This document shows, one piece after another, positions 1-9,674 of a DNA stretch of 64,000 bases. The notes beneath the pieces were generated by a model that was not told where the DNA came from, did no database searches, and saw only the letters and a list, made by a program, of their open reading frames with translations. How positions within the stretch are numbered: position 1 is the first letter of the stretch; each line of letters starts with the position of its first letter. This stretch comes from Myxococcales bacterium (GTDB lineage: Bacteria > Myxococcota_A > Polyangia > Polyangiales > Ga0077539). The position numbers and the translations under genes are program-made. The stretch is from positions 47,868-111,867 of the forward strand of contig JAAFIF010000004.1 in NCBI GenBank assembly GCA_013298625.1, in the 5' to 3' direction.

Positions 1-251
1 ACCTGCAGCTCGTCGAGGGCTTCGGGTGGACGCCGCTTCGGCAGTGCGTGCGCGAGATCGCCGCGCTGCCCGTCGCAGAGCGCCCGACGACCGCAGACGC
101 GCGGTTGCAGCAGTGGGCGCAGCGGAGCGCGCGCGCGGCGGGCCGGGACTTGTCTCCGTTTTATCAGCGATGGGGATGGCCTGTGAGCGCGGCGACGCGC
201 GCGACGACCGCGGCGCTGCCATCCTGGGCCGAGCAGCCTGCGCGGCCCTGA
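1..251 (+). CDS. C-terminal fragment of an M60-like (enhancin-type) metallopeptidase
   Basis: The gene runs off the left edge. The visible reading frame (codons from position 3) gives about 82 residues before a TGA at 249-251. The motifs LVEGFGWTPL and DLSPFYQRWGWPVS match the end of M60-like peptidases, where a 'QL...FGW' helix and an 'NL.PFF..WG.P' segment close the domain. The zinc-binding HExxH part would lie outside the window, so the activity (cleavage of glycoproteins or mucin-like substrates, usually secreted) is inferred from this short tail alone. A TPR protein on the same strand starts 41 nt downstream. Confidence 0.55.
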   Translation, partial: LQLVEGFGWTPLRQCVREIAALPVAERPTTADARLQQWAQRSARAAGRDLSPFYQRWGWPVSAATRATTAALPSWAEQPARP

Positions 252-292
252 GCCGCGACACAGACGCGCGGTTCTTTGGCACACTGCGCGCC

Positions 293-1147
293 GTGAACGC
301 AGGGCGCGCCGCGAAGTTCGCGTGGCTCATGGGCGCGGCGCTATGCCTCGCTCAGCAGACTGCGCGCGCGCAGACGGCGCGCAACGAGGCGCTGGTGCAA
401 GGCTCGGCGCTGCTCGAAGCGATGAACGCAGCAGCGGCGATTCCGCTGCTCGAGCGCGCGACCCGCGAGGGCGCCGGCCCGCTCGCGCACTTCAACCTCG
501 GGCTCGCGTACCGCGCGGTGGGTCGCTATCGCGAGGCGATCGAAGCGTGGGACGCGTACCTCCGCGAGCCCGAGCCCGACGCGCCTGCAGAGCGATTGAG
601 CGCGGTTCGCGCCGAGCGCGCAGAGCTCGAGCAGCGCTGCCTGCGGGTCGAGCTGCGCTGGTCGCCGACGAGCGCGAGGGTGTTCGTCGACGACCGCGAG
701 CAGACGAGCGCGCGCGCGGGCCAGGGATCGTTGCTGCTCGACGCGAGCGCGCGGCGCATCGAGTTGCGCGCGGCCGATCATCGGCCCTGGTCAGCGGCGC
801 TGCTCGGGCGCGCGGGGACCGTTCGCTTCGACGTCACCCTGCAGCGAACGCCCGCGGTCACGCCGAGCGCGAGCGCGCCGAGGCTTCCGTGGTGGGCGTG
901 GATGGGCGTTGGGATCGCAGCGGCGAGCGCGATCACGGCGGCGGCGCTCGCGGCGGACGGGCAGCGAATTTACAGCGATTGCGCGGCGACACCCAGCGCG
1001 TGCGCGGCGGACCGGCCGCAGGTGCAGGCCGCGCTCGACGCTCGCTCGACTGCGATCGGCGTGAGCGCAGGGGTTGGCGCGGCGGGGCTCGTGACGTTGG
1101 GCGTGGCGCTCACGGTGACGTTGGCGATTCAGCCGGCGCGGCGCTGA
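293..1147 (+). CDS. TPR / PEGA-like membrane protein
   Basis: The product is about 284 residues. I chose the GTG at 293 because it places a signal-like segment (AWLMGAALCLAQQ) at the N-terminus; the open frame extends further upstream but overlaps the previous gene. A TPR-like stretch (FNLGLAYRAVGRYREAI) is followed by a beta-rich PEGA-like stretch (SPTSARVFVDDREQ) and then two C-terminal hydrophobic segments (around WWAWMGVGIAAASAITAA and VGAAGLVTLGVALTVTLAI). This TPR-PEGA-membrane order recurs in the gene at 59625. Such proteins in myxobacteria are usually envelope-associated and of unknown role. It may be co-transcribed with the M60-like gene 41 nt upstream. Confidence 0.7.
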   Translation: MNAGRAAKFAWLMGAALCLAQQTARAQTARNEALVQGSALLEAMNAAAAIPLLERATREGAGPLAHFNLGLAYRAVGRYREAIEAWDAYLREPEPDAPAERLSAVRAERAELEQRCLRVELRWSPTSARVFVDDREQTSARAGQGSLLLDASARRIELRAADHRPWSAALLGRAGTVRFDVTLQRTPAVTPSASAPRLPWWAWMGVGIAAASAITAAALAADGQRIYSDCAATPSACAADRPQVQAALDARSTAIGVSAGVGAAGLVTLGVALTVTLAIQPARR

Positions 1148-1226
1148 ACGATCACCGTCGACGCAGCGCCGCACGCACACGACGCGCGCTGGCGTGAGGC
1201 TCATCGCGGTGCGCGGTCGAGCGTGA

Positions 1227-2897
1227 TCACTCGCCTTGCATCAGGCCCGTGATGCGGCCGTCGGGGTGCACGACCACGCGGCGCGCCGCGGGCTCTTTGG
1301 GGAGGCCGGGCATCGTGAGGATGTCTCCCGTGAGCGCGACGAGGTAGCCCGCGCCGGCGCTGACGCGCAGCTCGCGCACGGTGATGTCGAAGCCGCGCGG
1401 ACGGCCCGGCCGCGTGGGGTCGTCGCTGAGCGAGAGGTGCGTCTTGGCCATGCACACGGGCAGCTCGGCCGCGCCGAGCTTGAGGGCCGCGTCGAGGTCC
1501 TTCTTCGCTTGCGCGGTAAATACCACGTCGTTTGCGCCGTAGACGATCCGGGCGATCGAGCGGATCTTGTCCTCGGGCTTGTCTTCGAGGGCGTAGGTGA
1601 ACTTGGGCTTCGGCGGGTCTGCGTCGGTGGCGTCGACCATGGCGCGCACTTTGTCAGCGAGCTCGAGGGAGCCTTCGCCGCCGCGCGCGAAGCCCTCGCA
1701 CACGGCGACCTCGACGCCGCGCGCGCGACCGAAGGCCCGCAGCGCCTCGAGCTCTTCGTCCGTATCCTGAGGAAATCGATTGACCGATACGACCACGGGC
1801 AGCCCGTAGAAGCGCGCGGTCTCGAGGTGCTTGTCCAAGTGATCGAAGCCCTTGGTCAGGGCGTCCATGTTGGGGTTGGGCGCGTCTGCGACCTTGGCGC
1901 CGCCGTGCATCTTGAGCGCGCGGAGCGTGGCGACGAGCACCAATCCGCGTGGCCAGAGCCCGCTCGATCGCATCTTGATGTCCAGAAACTTCTCGGCGCC
2001 GAGGTCGAAGCCGAAGCCCACCTCGGTGATCACGACGTCGCCGTACGAGAGGGCCGCGCGCGTGGCGAGCACGGAGTTGCAGCCGTGGGCGATGTTGGCA
2101 AACGGTCCGCCGTGCACGATGGCGGGGCCGCCTTCGCGGGTCTGAACGAGGTTGGGCATGAGGGCGTCGCGCAAGAGGGCCACCATGGAGGGCGCGGCGA
2201 AGACCTCGCTGGCGCGCACGGCGGTTCCGTCGGGGCGGGTGGCGACGATGATGCGCGCGAGGCGTCGCTCGAGGTCTTCGAGGCTCTCGGCGAGGCAGAA
2301 GATCGCCATCACTTCGCTGGCCGCCGTGATGTCGAACGAGGTCTCTCGCGGAACACCGTTAGCCTTGCCCCCGAGCCCCACCATCACGTTGCGCAAGAAG
2401 CGATCGTTCATGTCCAAGGTGCGACGCCAGCGCACGGCGCGACCGTCGATCGCGACGGGGTCTTGAAAGTACACGGCGTTGTCGACGAGCGCGCTCAAGA
2501 GGTTGTGCGCGCTCGAGATGGCGTGAATGTCGCCCGTGAAGTGAAGGTTGATGTCCGCCGCGGGCTCGAGCGAGGCGACGCCGCCGCCCGTCCCGCCGCC
2601 CTTCACACCGAAGACAGGGCCGAGCGAGGGCTCGCGCAGGGCGGCGATCGCGCGCACGCCGCGCTTGCGGAGGCCCATCGCGAGGGCCACGGACGTGGTG
2701 GTTTTTCCCTCGCCAGCGGGCGTCGGGTTGATGGCCGAGACGAGGACGAGCCTGCCCTTGTTGGGCCCCTTCGAGAGCGCGCCGAGGTCGATCTTCGCGC
2801 GGTGACGGCCCCAAGGGAGGACGTCTTCGCGGGCGATTCCAGCTTCATCGGCGACGTCGTAGATCGAGCGGAGCGAGGGAGCGATCGGTGCGTTCAT
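1227..2897 (-). CDS. fhs: Formate--tetrahydrofolate ligase
   Basis: This cytoplasmic enzyme makes 10-formyl-tetrahydrofolate from formate, ATP and tetrahydrofolate in one-carbon metabolism. The 556-residue product has the usual full length of the family. The N-terminus reads IYDVADEAGI, and the ATP-binding loop PTPAGEGKTTT is at residues 58-68. Other family stretches are present (VFGVKGGGTGGG, HGGPFANIAHGCNS, VVVSVNRFPQDTDEE). The ATG at 2897 was chosen because the frame upstream of it is low-complexity shadow. It stands alone, divergent from the lipoprotein at 3031, with about 130 nt between them that must hold both promoters. Confidence 0.96.
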   Translation of the reverse strand: MNAPIAPSLRSIYDVADEAGIAREDVLPWGRHRAKIDLGALSKGPNKGRLVLVSAINPTPAGEGKTTTSVALAMGLRKRGVRAIAALREPSLGPVFGVKGGGTGGGVASLEPAADINLHFTGDIHAISSAHNLLSALVDNAVYFQDPVAIDGRAVRWRRTLDMNDRFLRNVMVGLGGKANGVPRETSFDITAASEVMAIFCLAESLEDLERRLARIIVATRPDGTAVRASEVFAAPSMVALLRDALMPNLVQTREGGPAIVHGGPFANIAHGCNSVLATRAALSYGDVVITEVGFGFDLGAEKFLDIKMRSSGLWPRGLVLVATLRALKMHGGAKVADAPNPNMDALTKGFDHLDKHLETARFYGLPVVVSVNRFPQDTDEELEALRAFGRARGVEVAVCEGFARGGEGSLELADKVRAMVDATDADPPKPKFTYALEDKPEDKIRSIARIVYGANDVVFTAQAKKDLDAALKLGAAELPVCMAKTHLSLSDDPTRPGRPRGFDITVRELRVSAGAGYLVALTGDILTMPGLPKEPAARRVVVHPDGRITGLMQGE

Positions 2898-3030
2898 CGT
2901 GCGCGCGAGGGTACTACCGCCGCGCAACCGTGGGACGCGCAGGGCTTGCGCAGCGACGCCGGGGTTGCCACGGGTGTCCCCGCGCGAGTAGCGTTCGCGT
3001 CGGACTTCAACTGGGGATTCGGTACAGCCA

Positions 3031-4785
3031 ATGAGACGAGCGGGATGGATCGGCGCCGTGTGCGCGGGGACGTTGTTGTGCGCGTGCACGACGACAGGGA
3101 CCAACGGGGCGAGCCAGGGGAGCGGGCGGTTCGGGCTCGTTCCGCTGCCAGCGCGGCGGCAAGCGCAGCAGCTGAGAGCGCAGGCGCCGACGCTGCGCGC
3201 AGGGCAAGAGGTCAGCGCGGCGACGACCGAGTGGCGCCTCACGGGACCGCTGCCCACCTCGGTCGACGCGGCCAACGCGCCGCAGCCGTGGTCGACGGAC
3301 GCCATCGAGCAGATCGCGCAAGCCTCGGTGCCTGGCACGGTGCGCACCAGCGAGGCCCTTCGCTGTTTCGCCCGCGAAATGGCTCAGTACGCAGCGCGCA
3401 ACGAGGGCCAGTCACCGCCGTGGGTCAACCACTACCTCTCGGCCGCCTGCGGGCTCTCTACGCCGGGCGTCGCGCAGGTGTTCTCGATCCGAGCCAACAG
3501 CGCGAGCACCACGACCGAGGCCCTCGTCGCTGAGTCGCGCGAGTGGCTCGTCGAGCACATCCGCCCGACCCTCGCCAACGCCACAAACGGAGCCAGCATC
3601 GCCATCGCCCGCGACGGCGTGAAGGTCCGCGTGGTGATCGCCGCGCGCGAAGACGTCGCGACCTTCGACACCGTCTCGATGGGCTCGAGCGAAGAGGCCG
3701 TCGTGCGCGGCGAGGTCCGCGGCGCAGCGGCGCAGGACACCATCGTCGTGTTGGCCAACACACGCGATGGAGGCGTTCGTCCGTGCGTGCCCGAGCACGG
3801 AATCCTCTCGCCGCGCTTCGGCGTCCGCTGCCCGGCCAGCGCCGAAGGAGCGCCCGAGTACGTCGAGGTCATGCACATTCCACGTGGTCGATTGCTGGGT
3901 CGAACGGTCGCGACCACGCTCGTCGGCGGCAGCGTCGAGGGGCGTCTGACCTGGCGACGCCCAGCCCTCGCGCCGCTGTTGTTCACGGACGCGGCCAGCA
4001 CACGGACGGCGCTCGAGTCCGTGGTCAACGAGCAGCGCAGGGCGATCGGCCGCGCGCCGTTGACCTTCAGCGCAGCAGACAACGACGCGACCTGTCCGCT
4101 CGGCGCTCACACGCTCGGGCCGCTGACCGGCGGGGGCGAGGTCGACGTCGCCGAGGTCGCGATGCTCGCGATGATGGCTGGCTGGGGCGTCGAAGGGCGC
4201 ATCCGCGGCGCGATGGCCGGCGCAAACGCGCTCACCACGCGCGACGCCAACGCCCTGATGGCCAGCGTCCTTTCGCTGCCCTCGGGTCGCCTGTCGCTGC
4301 TCGACCCCGACGCTTCTCGCGGCGTGGTGTGCGCAGCGGTGGTCGACTCGAAGTTCGTCGGGCTCAGCTACACGACCTGGCAGCTCGTCGACGAGTCCCG
4401 CGCGCACGACGCAGAGACGGTGTGGGCGCGCATCGACGCCGAGCGCGCGCGCCGCGGAGCGCCTCCGCTGCGCCGCTGGTCGGGCGCGACCCGTTCGCTC
4501 ACCGAGGCGATCGACGCGATCGACGCGCGTCGCGTGCTGCCCGACGACGTGCTCTCGTCGCTGTCCAGCGCGGCGGTCAACGAGAGCGCGACGGGCGTGC
4601 GGGCGATGGCGTTCAGCGTGTTCGCGCCGGGCGGGTCGACCCTACAAATCCCGGACGAATTGCTGGATCCGACGCTCACTCAAGCGCAGATCGCCTCGAC
4701 CTGGTACCGAGCCCGAGGCTCTGCGTGGGCCGTGCGCGTCGTGCTCGTGATCGCCCCTTCGGCCGGGGTCGCGGGCGCGGTTTAG
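3031..4785 (+). CDS. Lipoprotein of unknown function, possibly CAP-like
   Basis: The product is 584 residues. It has a lipoprotein signal peptide (GTLLCAC, predicted lipidated Cys19) followed by a Gly/Ser-rich stretch, so it should be exported and membrane-anchored. I do not recognise the main domain. Residues around VNEQRRAIGRAPLTF, and later ERARRGAPPLRRW, resemble the start of CAP/SCP-type domains ('VN..R...G.PPL'), but the rest of a CAP fold is not obvious, so this is only a suggestion. Its stop overlaps the stop of the convergent hydrolase gene by 4 nt (4782-4785). Confidence 0.7.
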   Translation: MRRAGWIGAVCAGTLLCACTTTGTNGASQGSGRFGLVPLPARRQAQQLRAQAPTLRAGQEVSAATTEWRLTGPLPTSVDAANAPQPWSTDAIEQIAQASVPGTVRTSEALRCFAREMAQYAARNEGQSPPWVNHYLSAACGLSTPGVAQVFSIRANSASTTTEALVAESREWLVEHIRPTLANATNGASIAIARDGVKVRVVIAAREDVATFDTVSMGSSEEAVVRGEVRGAAAQDTIVVLANTRDGGVRPCVPEHGILSPRFGVRCPASAEGAPEYVEVMHIPRGRLLGRTVATTLVGGSVEGRLTWRRPALAPLLFTDAASTRTALESVVNEQRRAIGRAPLTFSAADNDATCPLGAHTLGPLTGGGEVDVAEVAMLAMMAGWGVEGRIRGAMAGANALTTRDANALMASVLSLPSGRLSLLDPDASRGVVCAAVVDSKFVGLSYTTWQLVDESRAHDAETVWARIDAERARRGAPPLRRWSGATRSLTEAIDAIDARRVLPDDVLSSLSSAAVNESATGVRAMAFSVFAPGGSTLQIPDELLDPTLTQAQIASTWYRARGSAWAVRVVLVIAPSAGVAGAV

Positions 4786-5714
4786 AACAGCGCGCGGCGC
4801 AGCGCGTCGACCTGCGTCTGCCGAAAGCGCTGCGATACACCAACGTCGGGCGCGACGAGGTCGAAGCCATGAAACGCGCCTTCGATCACCGAGAGCGCGC
4901 ACGGGACGCCGTCGGCTTCGAGCCTGCGCGCGTACGCGACGTCTTCATCGTGAAACAAGTCGAGCGCGCCCACGCCGAGCCACGCGGGGCACAGGCCCGC
5001 GAGCGACGGGGCGCGCGCAGCGGCCGCGTAGATGGCAACGTCCGCGGCGCCGGGCTCGCGAGCGAGGTACGAGCGCCATCCGACGCGGTTGTTGCGCTGC
5101 TTCCACAGGCGAAAGTCTCGTTCGTCGACGTCGTCGCGCAGGGCCGTGCGGTCGTCGAGCATCGGGTACGTGAGCAATTGAAACGCGGGCTTCGCGCCGT
5201 CGCGATCGCGCGCGAGCAGCGCGAGGGCCGCGGTGAGGCCTCCGCCAGCGCTGGCTCCGCCGATGGCGATGCGATCGCGCGCGACGCCGAGGGACGCGGC
5301 CTCGTCGTGCATCCACTGCAGGGCCGCGTAGCAGTCTTCGACCGCGGCGGGGTACGGGTTCTGGGGCGCGAGTCGGTACTGCACAGCGACGACGGTGATC
5401 CCGAGTTCGCCAGCGAAATAGCTGGTCAGCGAGGTGTCTTGCTGCGGGCTTCCGATGAGGTATCCGCCGCCGTGGATCCAGAGCAGCGCCGGCGCGGGAC
5501 GCGCGAGCGACGCGGGTTGGTAGACGTGCACGCGCACCGACGGCGCAGCGGGGCCGCCGCTGAGCACCCGGGACGAGTGAGCGACGCCGCGGCGCGGGCG
5601 CCCGACGGGAGCGTTGCGGGTGAGCCACTGCAGCGCGCGCACGACGCCCGGGGTCGAAGGGACGTCGGGCAGAAATCTCGCGACGCGCGCGAGGTCTGGA
5701 TGGATGCGACTCAT
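4782..5714 (-). CDS. Alpha/beta hydrolase of the hormone-sensitive lipase family (esterase)
   Basis: The product is 310 residues and predicted cytoplasmic. The oxyanion-hole motif HGGG is at residues 81-84 and the nucleophile elbow GGASAGG is centred on Ser155. The likely acid lies in the ALDLFHDED region and the catalytic His in GAFHGFD. This HGGG/GDSAG-type arrangement defines the HSL family of carboxylesterases acting on short acyl esters; the substrate is unknown. The start ATG lies 8 nt downstream of the HugZ-like gene, which suggests co-transcription. The ORF opens further upstream, but that part is the shadow of the neighbour. Confidence 0.92.
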   Translation of the reverse strand: MSRIHPDLARVARFLPDVPSTPGVVRALQWLTRNAPVGRPRRGVAHSSRVLSGGPAAPSVRVHVYQPASLARPAPALLWIHGGGYLIGSPQQDTSLTSYFAGELGITVVAVQYRLAPQNPYPAAVEDCYAALQWMHDEAASLGVARDRIAIGGASAGGGLTAALALLARDRDGAKPAFQLLTYPMLDDRTALRDDVDERDFRLWKQRNNRVGWRSYLAREPGAADVAIYAAAARAPSLAGLCPAWLGVGALDLFHDEDVAYARRLEADGVPCALSVIEGAFHGFDLVAPDVGVSQRFRQTQVDALRRALF

Positions 5715-5722
5715 GGGTTTGG

Positions 5723-6208
5723 TCAGCGTTTTCCCTGGTGTTGCATGTCTTCGAGGTTCGGTCCCGAGCACTTGTACGCGCGGCCGAAGCCCATGATGAA
5801 CGCGCCCTCGACGGGCTCGAGCTCGACGAAGTGAAAGTCGCTGAGCCCCGCGAGCATGTCCGTGATCGCGTACTTCTGCTGCCAGCGCTCGAGCGCACCT
5901 CGGGCCTTGGCCTCGTCGCGCGAGAGAAAGGTCGCGCGCGCCTTCAAGATCAAGCGCGTGAGGGCGTGGTTGCTGTTGGGGTCCGACGGGCTCGGGCTCG
6001 CGTGCAGCATGAGCGAGCAGAGGGGGTTGGCGCGCAGCGCCGGCGTGTGGCTGCTCAGCTCGCTGACAAACAGGTGAAATCGCAGGGGATCCCACGCTGG
6101 AGTGAACGCGACCAGCGACGCAGCGGGCTCGTCGCCGTCCTTCACGGCGAGGCTCGCGACGAGCGTGTCAGCGACGAGGGACCGAAGCGTGTCGTGTGCA
6201 GTGGTCAT
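5723..6208 (-). CDS. Pyridoxamine 5'-phosphate oxidase-like / HugZ-like FMN-binding protein
   Basis: The product is 161 residues with a split-barrel flavin-binding pattern: LVASLAVKDGDEPAASLVAF, then FHLFVSELSSHTPALRANPL, then a long helix and FHFVELEPVEGAFIMGFGRA. This layout is that of the PPOX-class proteins annotated as HugZ-like (haem utilisation or general flavin/haem binding), although no ligand can be assigned here. It sits 34 nt after the hybrid kinase gene and 8 nt before the esterase gene on the same strand, so the four genes from 10777 down to 4782 may form one transcript. Confidence 0.82.
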   Translation of the reverse strand: MTTAHDTLRSLVADTLVASLAVKDGDEPAASLVAFTPAWDPLRFHLFVSELSSHTPALRANPLCSLMLHASPSPSDPNSNHALTRLILKARATFLSRDEAKARGALERWQQKYAITDMLAGLSDFHFVELEPVEGAFIMGFGRAYKCSGPNLEDMQHQGKR

Positions 6209-6242
6209 GCTCGGATCGCGCGAGGATACCGCGCGCCGAGGA

Positions 6243-9200
6243 TCATTGCGCGCCGAGGGCTTCGACCAGCGCGAGCGCCCTGCGGTAGTCGAACGACTGC
6301 ACGGCCAAGAGCAGCTCGACGCTCGAGGCGCCGTACGCCGCGCGCAGCGTCCCGCGCTCGCGCTGACACAAGCTCGCGGCCTCGAAATCCCTCGCGCGCA
6401 GCATGGGCGCGAGCGACGCGAGCACGGCGCCCGCACGGCGCGGATCCGGCGGAGGCTCGTCGCTCGCGCGCTGTTTGCGAAGCTCCGCCGAGAGCGACGA
6501 GAGCAGCGACGAGAGCGACGAGAGCAGCGCTGCTCGCTCGACCTGAAGCGCGCCGTCGTCCGCGCCGTCGCGGATCAAGCGCTCGACGCTCGTGGTGAGC
6601 TGAACGAGCGCGGTCGAGCCGAGGGCGCCGCCGGTCCCGCGCAAGCGGTGACATGCGCGGGCGAGCTGCGCGCGATCGTTGCCTTCGAGCGCCGTGCGCT
6701 GGGCGCTGCCAGCGCCGAGCTCGTCGACGAAGCGCGCGGCGGCGAGCGAGAAGAGCGAGCGGTTTCCGGCGAACGAGCGCAGCGCGCGGTCGAGGTCGAA
6801 GCGCTGCTCTTCGACCTGCGCTGCGTCGGTCGCCGCGAGAGCGGTCCCAGAGTGAGGCAACACCCGAGCGATCGCTTCGAACAACGTGACGGCGTCGATG
6901 GGCTTGGCGACGAAGGCGTTCATCCCTGCGGCGAGGCAGGCGGCCCTGTCCTCTTCGAACGCGCACGCGCTGACGGCGATGATGGGCAGCGCCGCCGTCG
7001 CCGCAGCGGCGCGCAGCGCGCGCGTGAGTTCGAGCCCGTCCATCTCGGGCATTTGCAGGTCGATCAGCGCGATGTCGATCCCGCCCCGCGCGAGGCGCTC
7101 GATCGCAGCGGCGGCGGACTCGACGCTCTCGGCCTCGAAGCCCGCGGACTGCAAGAGCGCTTCTGCGACGTCGCAGTTGATGCGCTGATCGTCGACGACG
7201 AGGACCCGCGCCCGCGCGCCGGTGGTGGGATCGTGGCGGACCGGTTCGAGCGCGAGCGCGGTGACCTTGGCGACGGGGAGCAAGAGCTCGACGGTGAACG
7301 TGCTGCCTCGGTCGGGCTCGCTGCTCGCGCGGATGGTCCCGCGCATGTGCTCGACGAGCTGCTTGCTGATGCTCAGCCCGAGGCCCGTCCCGACGACGCG
7401 TCGGCTCGAGCCGTCGTGGACCTGCTCGAACGGGTTGAATAGCAGCCCCAGTTTTTCGCGCGAGATCCCGATGCCAGTGTCGATCACCGAGAAGACCACG
7501 CGAGCAGCGCCGTCGCCCTCGCGCGAGCAGCGCGCAACGAGCTGCACCGAGCCGCGCTCGGTGAACTTGATCGCGTTGGACGCGAGGTTGAGCAGGATTT
7601 GTCGAAGGCGCGTGGCGTCCCCGCGCAGCAGCGGCGCGTCGTCGCAGTCGACCGAGAGCGAGAGCTGCTTTTGCTCGGCCATCGGCGCGGAGATGCGGCG
7701 GACCGCTTCGAGCAGCGAAGGCAGAGAGAAGTCCGACTCGACGAGGTCCAAGCGGCCAGCTTCGATCTTGGCGAGGTCGAGCACGGTGTCGATCGTCGAG
7801 AGCAAGTGGCGCGTGGCCTCTTCGATGCGCGTGACGCGCTCGGCGTCGACGCCGCGCAGCTTGGAGTGCGAGAGCAAGTACGACAGCCCGACGATGGTGT
7901 TGAGCGGGGTGCGCATCTCGTGGCTGATGGTCGCCACAAACGAGCTCTTCGCTTGATTGGCGCGCTCGGCGCGCGCGCGCGCGTCTTCGAGCTGCGCGGT
8001 GCGGACCGCGACGAGCTCTTGGAGGTGATGGCGATGCTGTTCGAGCTCGGCCTCGGTGCGGCGACGGGCGGTGACGTCTTCTTTGACGGCGAGGTAGTGC
8101 GTGATCGTCCCGTCGAGCTGACGCACTGGAGAGATGGTCGAGAACTCGATGTATTCGCTGCCGTCAGGGCGGCGATTGACGAACTCGCCGGTCCAAGAGC
8201 CGCCCTCGCGCAGCGCTTGCCAGAGGGCGCGGTAGGTGTCGGTCGAGGTCTTTCCTGAGCGAAGAATGCGGGGGTTTTGGCCGATCGCGTCGGCGCGGGC
8301 GATGCCGCTCACGCGGCAGAAGGCGTCGTTGACGTACTCGATCGTGCCGCGCGTGTCGGTGACCATGACGCTCGCGGGGCTCTGCTCGAGGGCGAGCGAG
8401 AGCTTGCGGACCTCTTGCTCGGTCTCGACCAGCGCGAGGGCGGCGCGCTTGCTGTCGGTGACGTCCATCAAGAAGGCGTTCCACTCGGGGGACGCGTCGT
8501 GGCTGGCGCGGGGGATGGCCCAGGTTGCAATCCAGCGTTCGCCCAGCGTCGGATGCTTGAATCGCGTGACAAACGACCACGGCGCCCGGTCGGCCGCAGC
8601 GGCGCGCATCGCAGCGATGTCCTTGCGTTCGATCGACCGCGCAAAGTCGTCTTCGCGCGCAAACGCCTCGCGCGCTGCGCCCGGAAGCCCAGCGATCGCC
8701 TCGCTCACCTCGGTGACCCGAACGCGGTCGTCGCCGTCCGCCACCAGCGCGCACAACACGCCGGGGACGACCTCTCCGATCGCCGAGAGCCGCTGCTGCA
8801 ACGCGACCCGCTCGCGCAAGAGCGCCTCTTCACGCTCGTACGCGCTGCGCTCTCTCGACACGCCGAAGACCGCGACCGCCGCGCCCGACGGGCCCTCGAT
8901 CACGCCCTTGGTCGACACGATCGCCCTCGGCGCCGTCGCGCCCTCGATCTGCTCGTAGAAGAGCTGCGCCGCGCGCGATGCGATGGTCTTCTTGTCGTTC
9001 GCGCGGAGCTTGTCGGCGACCTCCTTCGTAAACACCGCGTAGTCGTCGCGTCCGAGGATCTCCTCCGGCCGCCGCCCTGCGATCCTCGCCGCGCCCTCGT
9101 TGACGAAGATGTACTTTCCGTCGAGATCCTTCACGTAGATCGCGTCCGACGTCGCGCTCGCAAACGCCTCGAGCACCTCGAGGGTGTGCAGCCTTCGCTG

Positions 9201-9674
9201 CGCCTCGTCGCGCTGCCGCATCGCGCCGCTCAGCGCGCGCCCCTGCCCAATGAACCGCCGCGCGCCCACCGTCACGGCCAGCGCCGTGAGAGACAACAGA
9301 ACGCCAGCGATCACGTTGCGCGAGCCGTCGGGCCCGCGGTCGTGCACGACGATCAACATCGCTAGCATCGTGAACAGCGCAGCGACGAAGCTGATCGACG
9401 ACTCGGGCGCTCGGCTCGCTTCCCCCTCGGCGCTCCGCGCGTCGCGACGGGCGAGCTTGGCGAGCAGCCAGTAGAAGAGCGCCGCTGTGCCGAAGACGAA
9501 GGCGAAGCCCTTGGCCACGCTGATCGTCGTGCGCGTCGACGGCGTGGCCACCATGTGCTCGATCGCGTAGTCCGAGCCGAAGATCCAGAGCACCCCGAGC
9601 GCGGCGTAGCTGAGCACGACGCCGCGCAGCGCGTGGATCGACGGCGCCGTCGCCCCCTCTCGCTCGGCGCTCAT
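6243..9674 (-). CDS. Multi-PAS hybrid sensor histidine kinase (HisKA-HATPase-REC-HPt)
   Basis: The 1143-residue product starts with two hydrophobic segments and a short linker (about residues 15-110). Several PAS-like regions follow, including IYVKDLDGKYIFVNEGAARI and VMVTDTRGTIEYVNDAFCRV. The phospho-acceptor is His585 in ATISHEMRTPLN, and the ATPase part has DTGIGIS and GTGLGLSI. The receiver domain (VLVVDDQRINCDVAEALL) carries Asp872 in LIDLQMPEMDG. The C-terminal HPt domain has His1009 in CHRLRGTGG. This is a complete internal phosphorelay. It overlaps the upstream HD-GYP regulator gene by 4 nt (ATGA), so the two probably signal together. Confidence 0.95.
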   Translation of the reverse strand: MSAEREGATAPSIHALRGVVLSYAALGVLWIFGSDYAIEHMVATPSTRTTISVAKGFAFVFGTAALFYWLLAKLARRDARSAEGEASRAPESSISFVAALFTMLAMLIVVHDRGPDGSRNVIAGVLLSLTALAVTVGARRFIGQGRALSGAMRQRDEAQRRLHTLEVLEAFASATSDAIYVKDLDGKYIFVNEGAARIAGRRPEEILGRDDYAVFTKEVADKLRANDKKTIASRAAQLFYEQIEGATAPRAIVSTKGVIEGPSGAAVAVFGVSRERSAYEREEALLRERVALQQRLSAIGEVVPGVLCALVADGDDRVRVTEVSEAIAGLPGAAREAFAREDDFARSIERKDIAAMRAAAADRAPWSFVTRFKHPTLGERWIATWAIPRASHDASPEWNAFLMDVTDSKRAALALVETEQEVRKLSLALEQSPASVMVTDTRGTIEYVNDAFCRVSGIARADAIGQNPRILRSGKTSTDTYRALWQALREGGSWTGEFVNRRPDGSEYIEFSTISPVRQLDGTITHYLAVKEDVTARRRTEAELEQHRHHLQELVAVRTAQLEDARARAERANQAKSSFVATISHEMRTPLNTIVGLSYLLSHSKLRGVDAERVTRIEEATRHLLSTIDTVLDLAKIEAGRLDLVESDFSLPSLLEAVRRISAPMAEQKQLSLSVDCDDAPLLRGDATRLRQILLNLASNAIKFTERGSVQLVARCSREGDGAARVVFSVIDTGIGISREKLGLLFNPFEQVHDGSSRRVVGTGLGLSISKQLVEHMRGTIRASSEPDRGSTFTVELLLPVAKVTALALEPVRHDPTTGARARVLVVDDQRINCDVAEALLQSAGFEAESVESAAAAIERLARGGIDIALIDLQMPEMDGLELTRALRAAAATAALPIIAVSACAFEEDRAACLAAGMNAFVAKPIDAVTLFEAIARVLPHSGTALAATDAAQVEEQRFDLDRALRSFAGNRSLFSLAAARFVDELGAGSAQRTALEGNDRAQLARACHRLRGTGGALGSTALVQLTTSVERLIRDGADDGALQVERAALLSSLSSLLSSLSAELRKQRASDEPPPDPRRAGAVLASLAPMLRARDFEAASLCQRERGTLRAAYGASSVELLLAVQSFDYRRALALVEALGAQ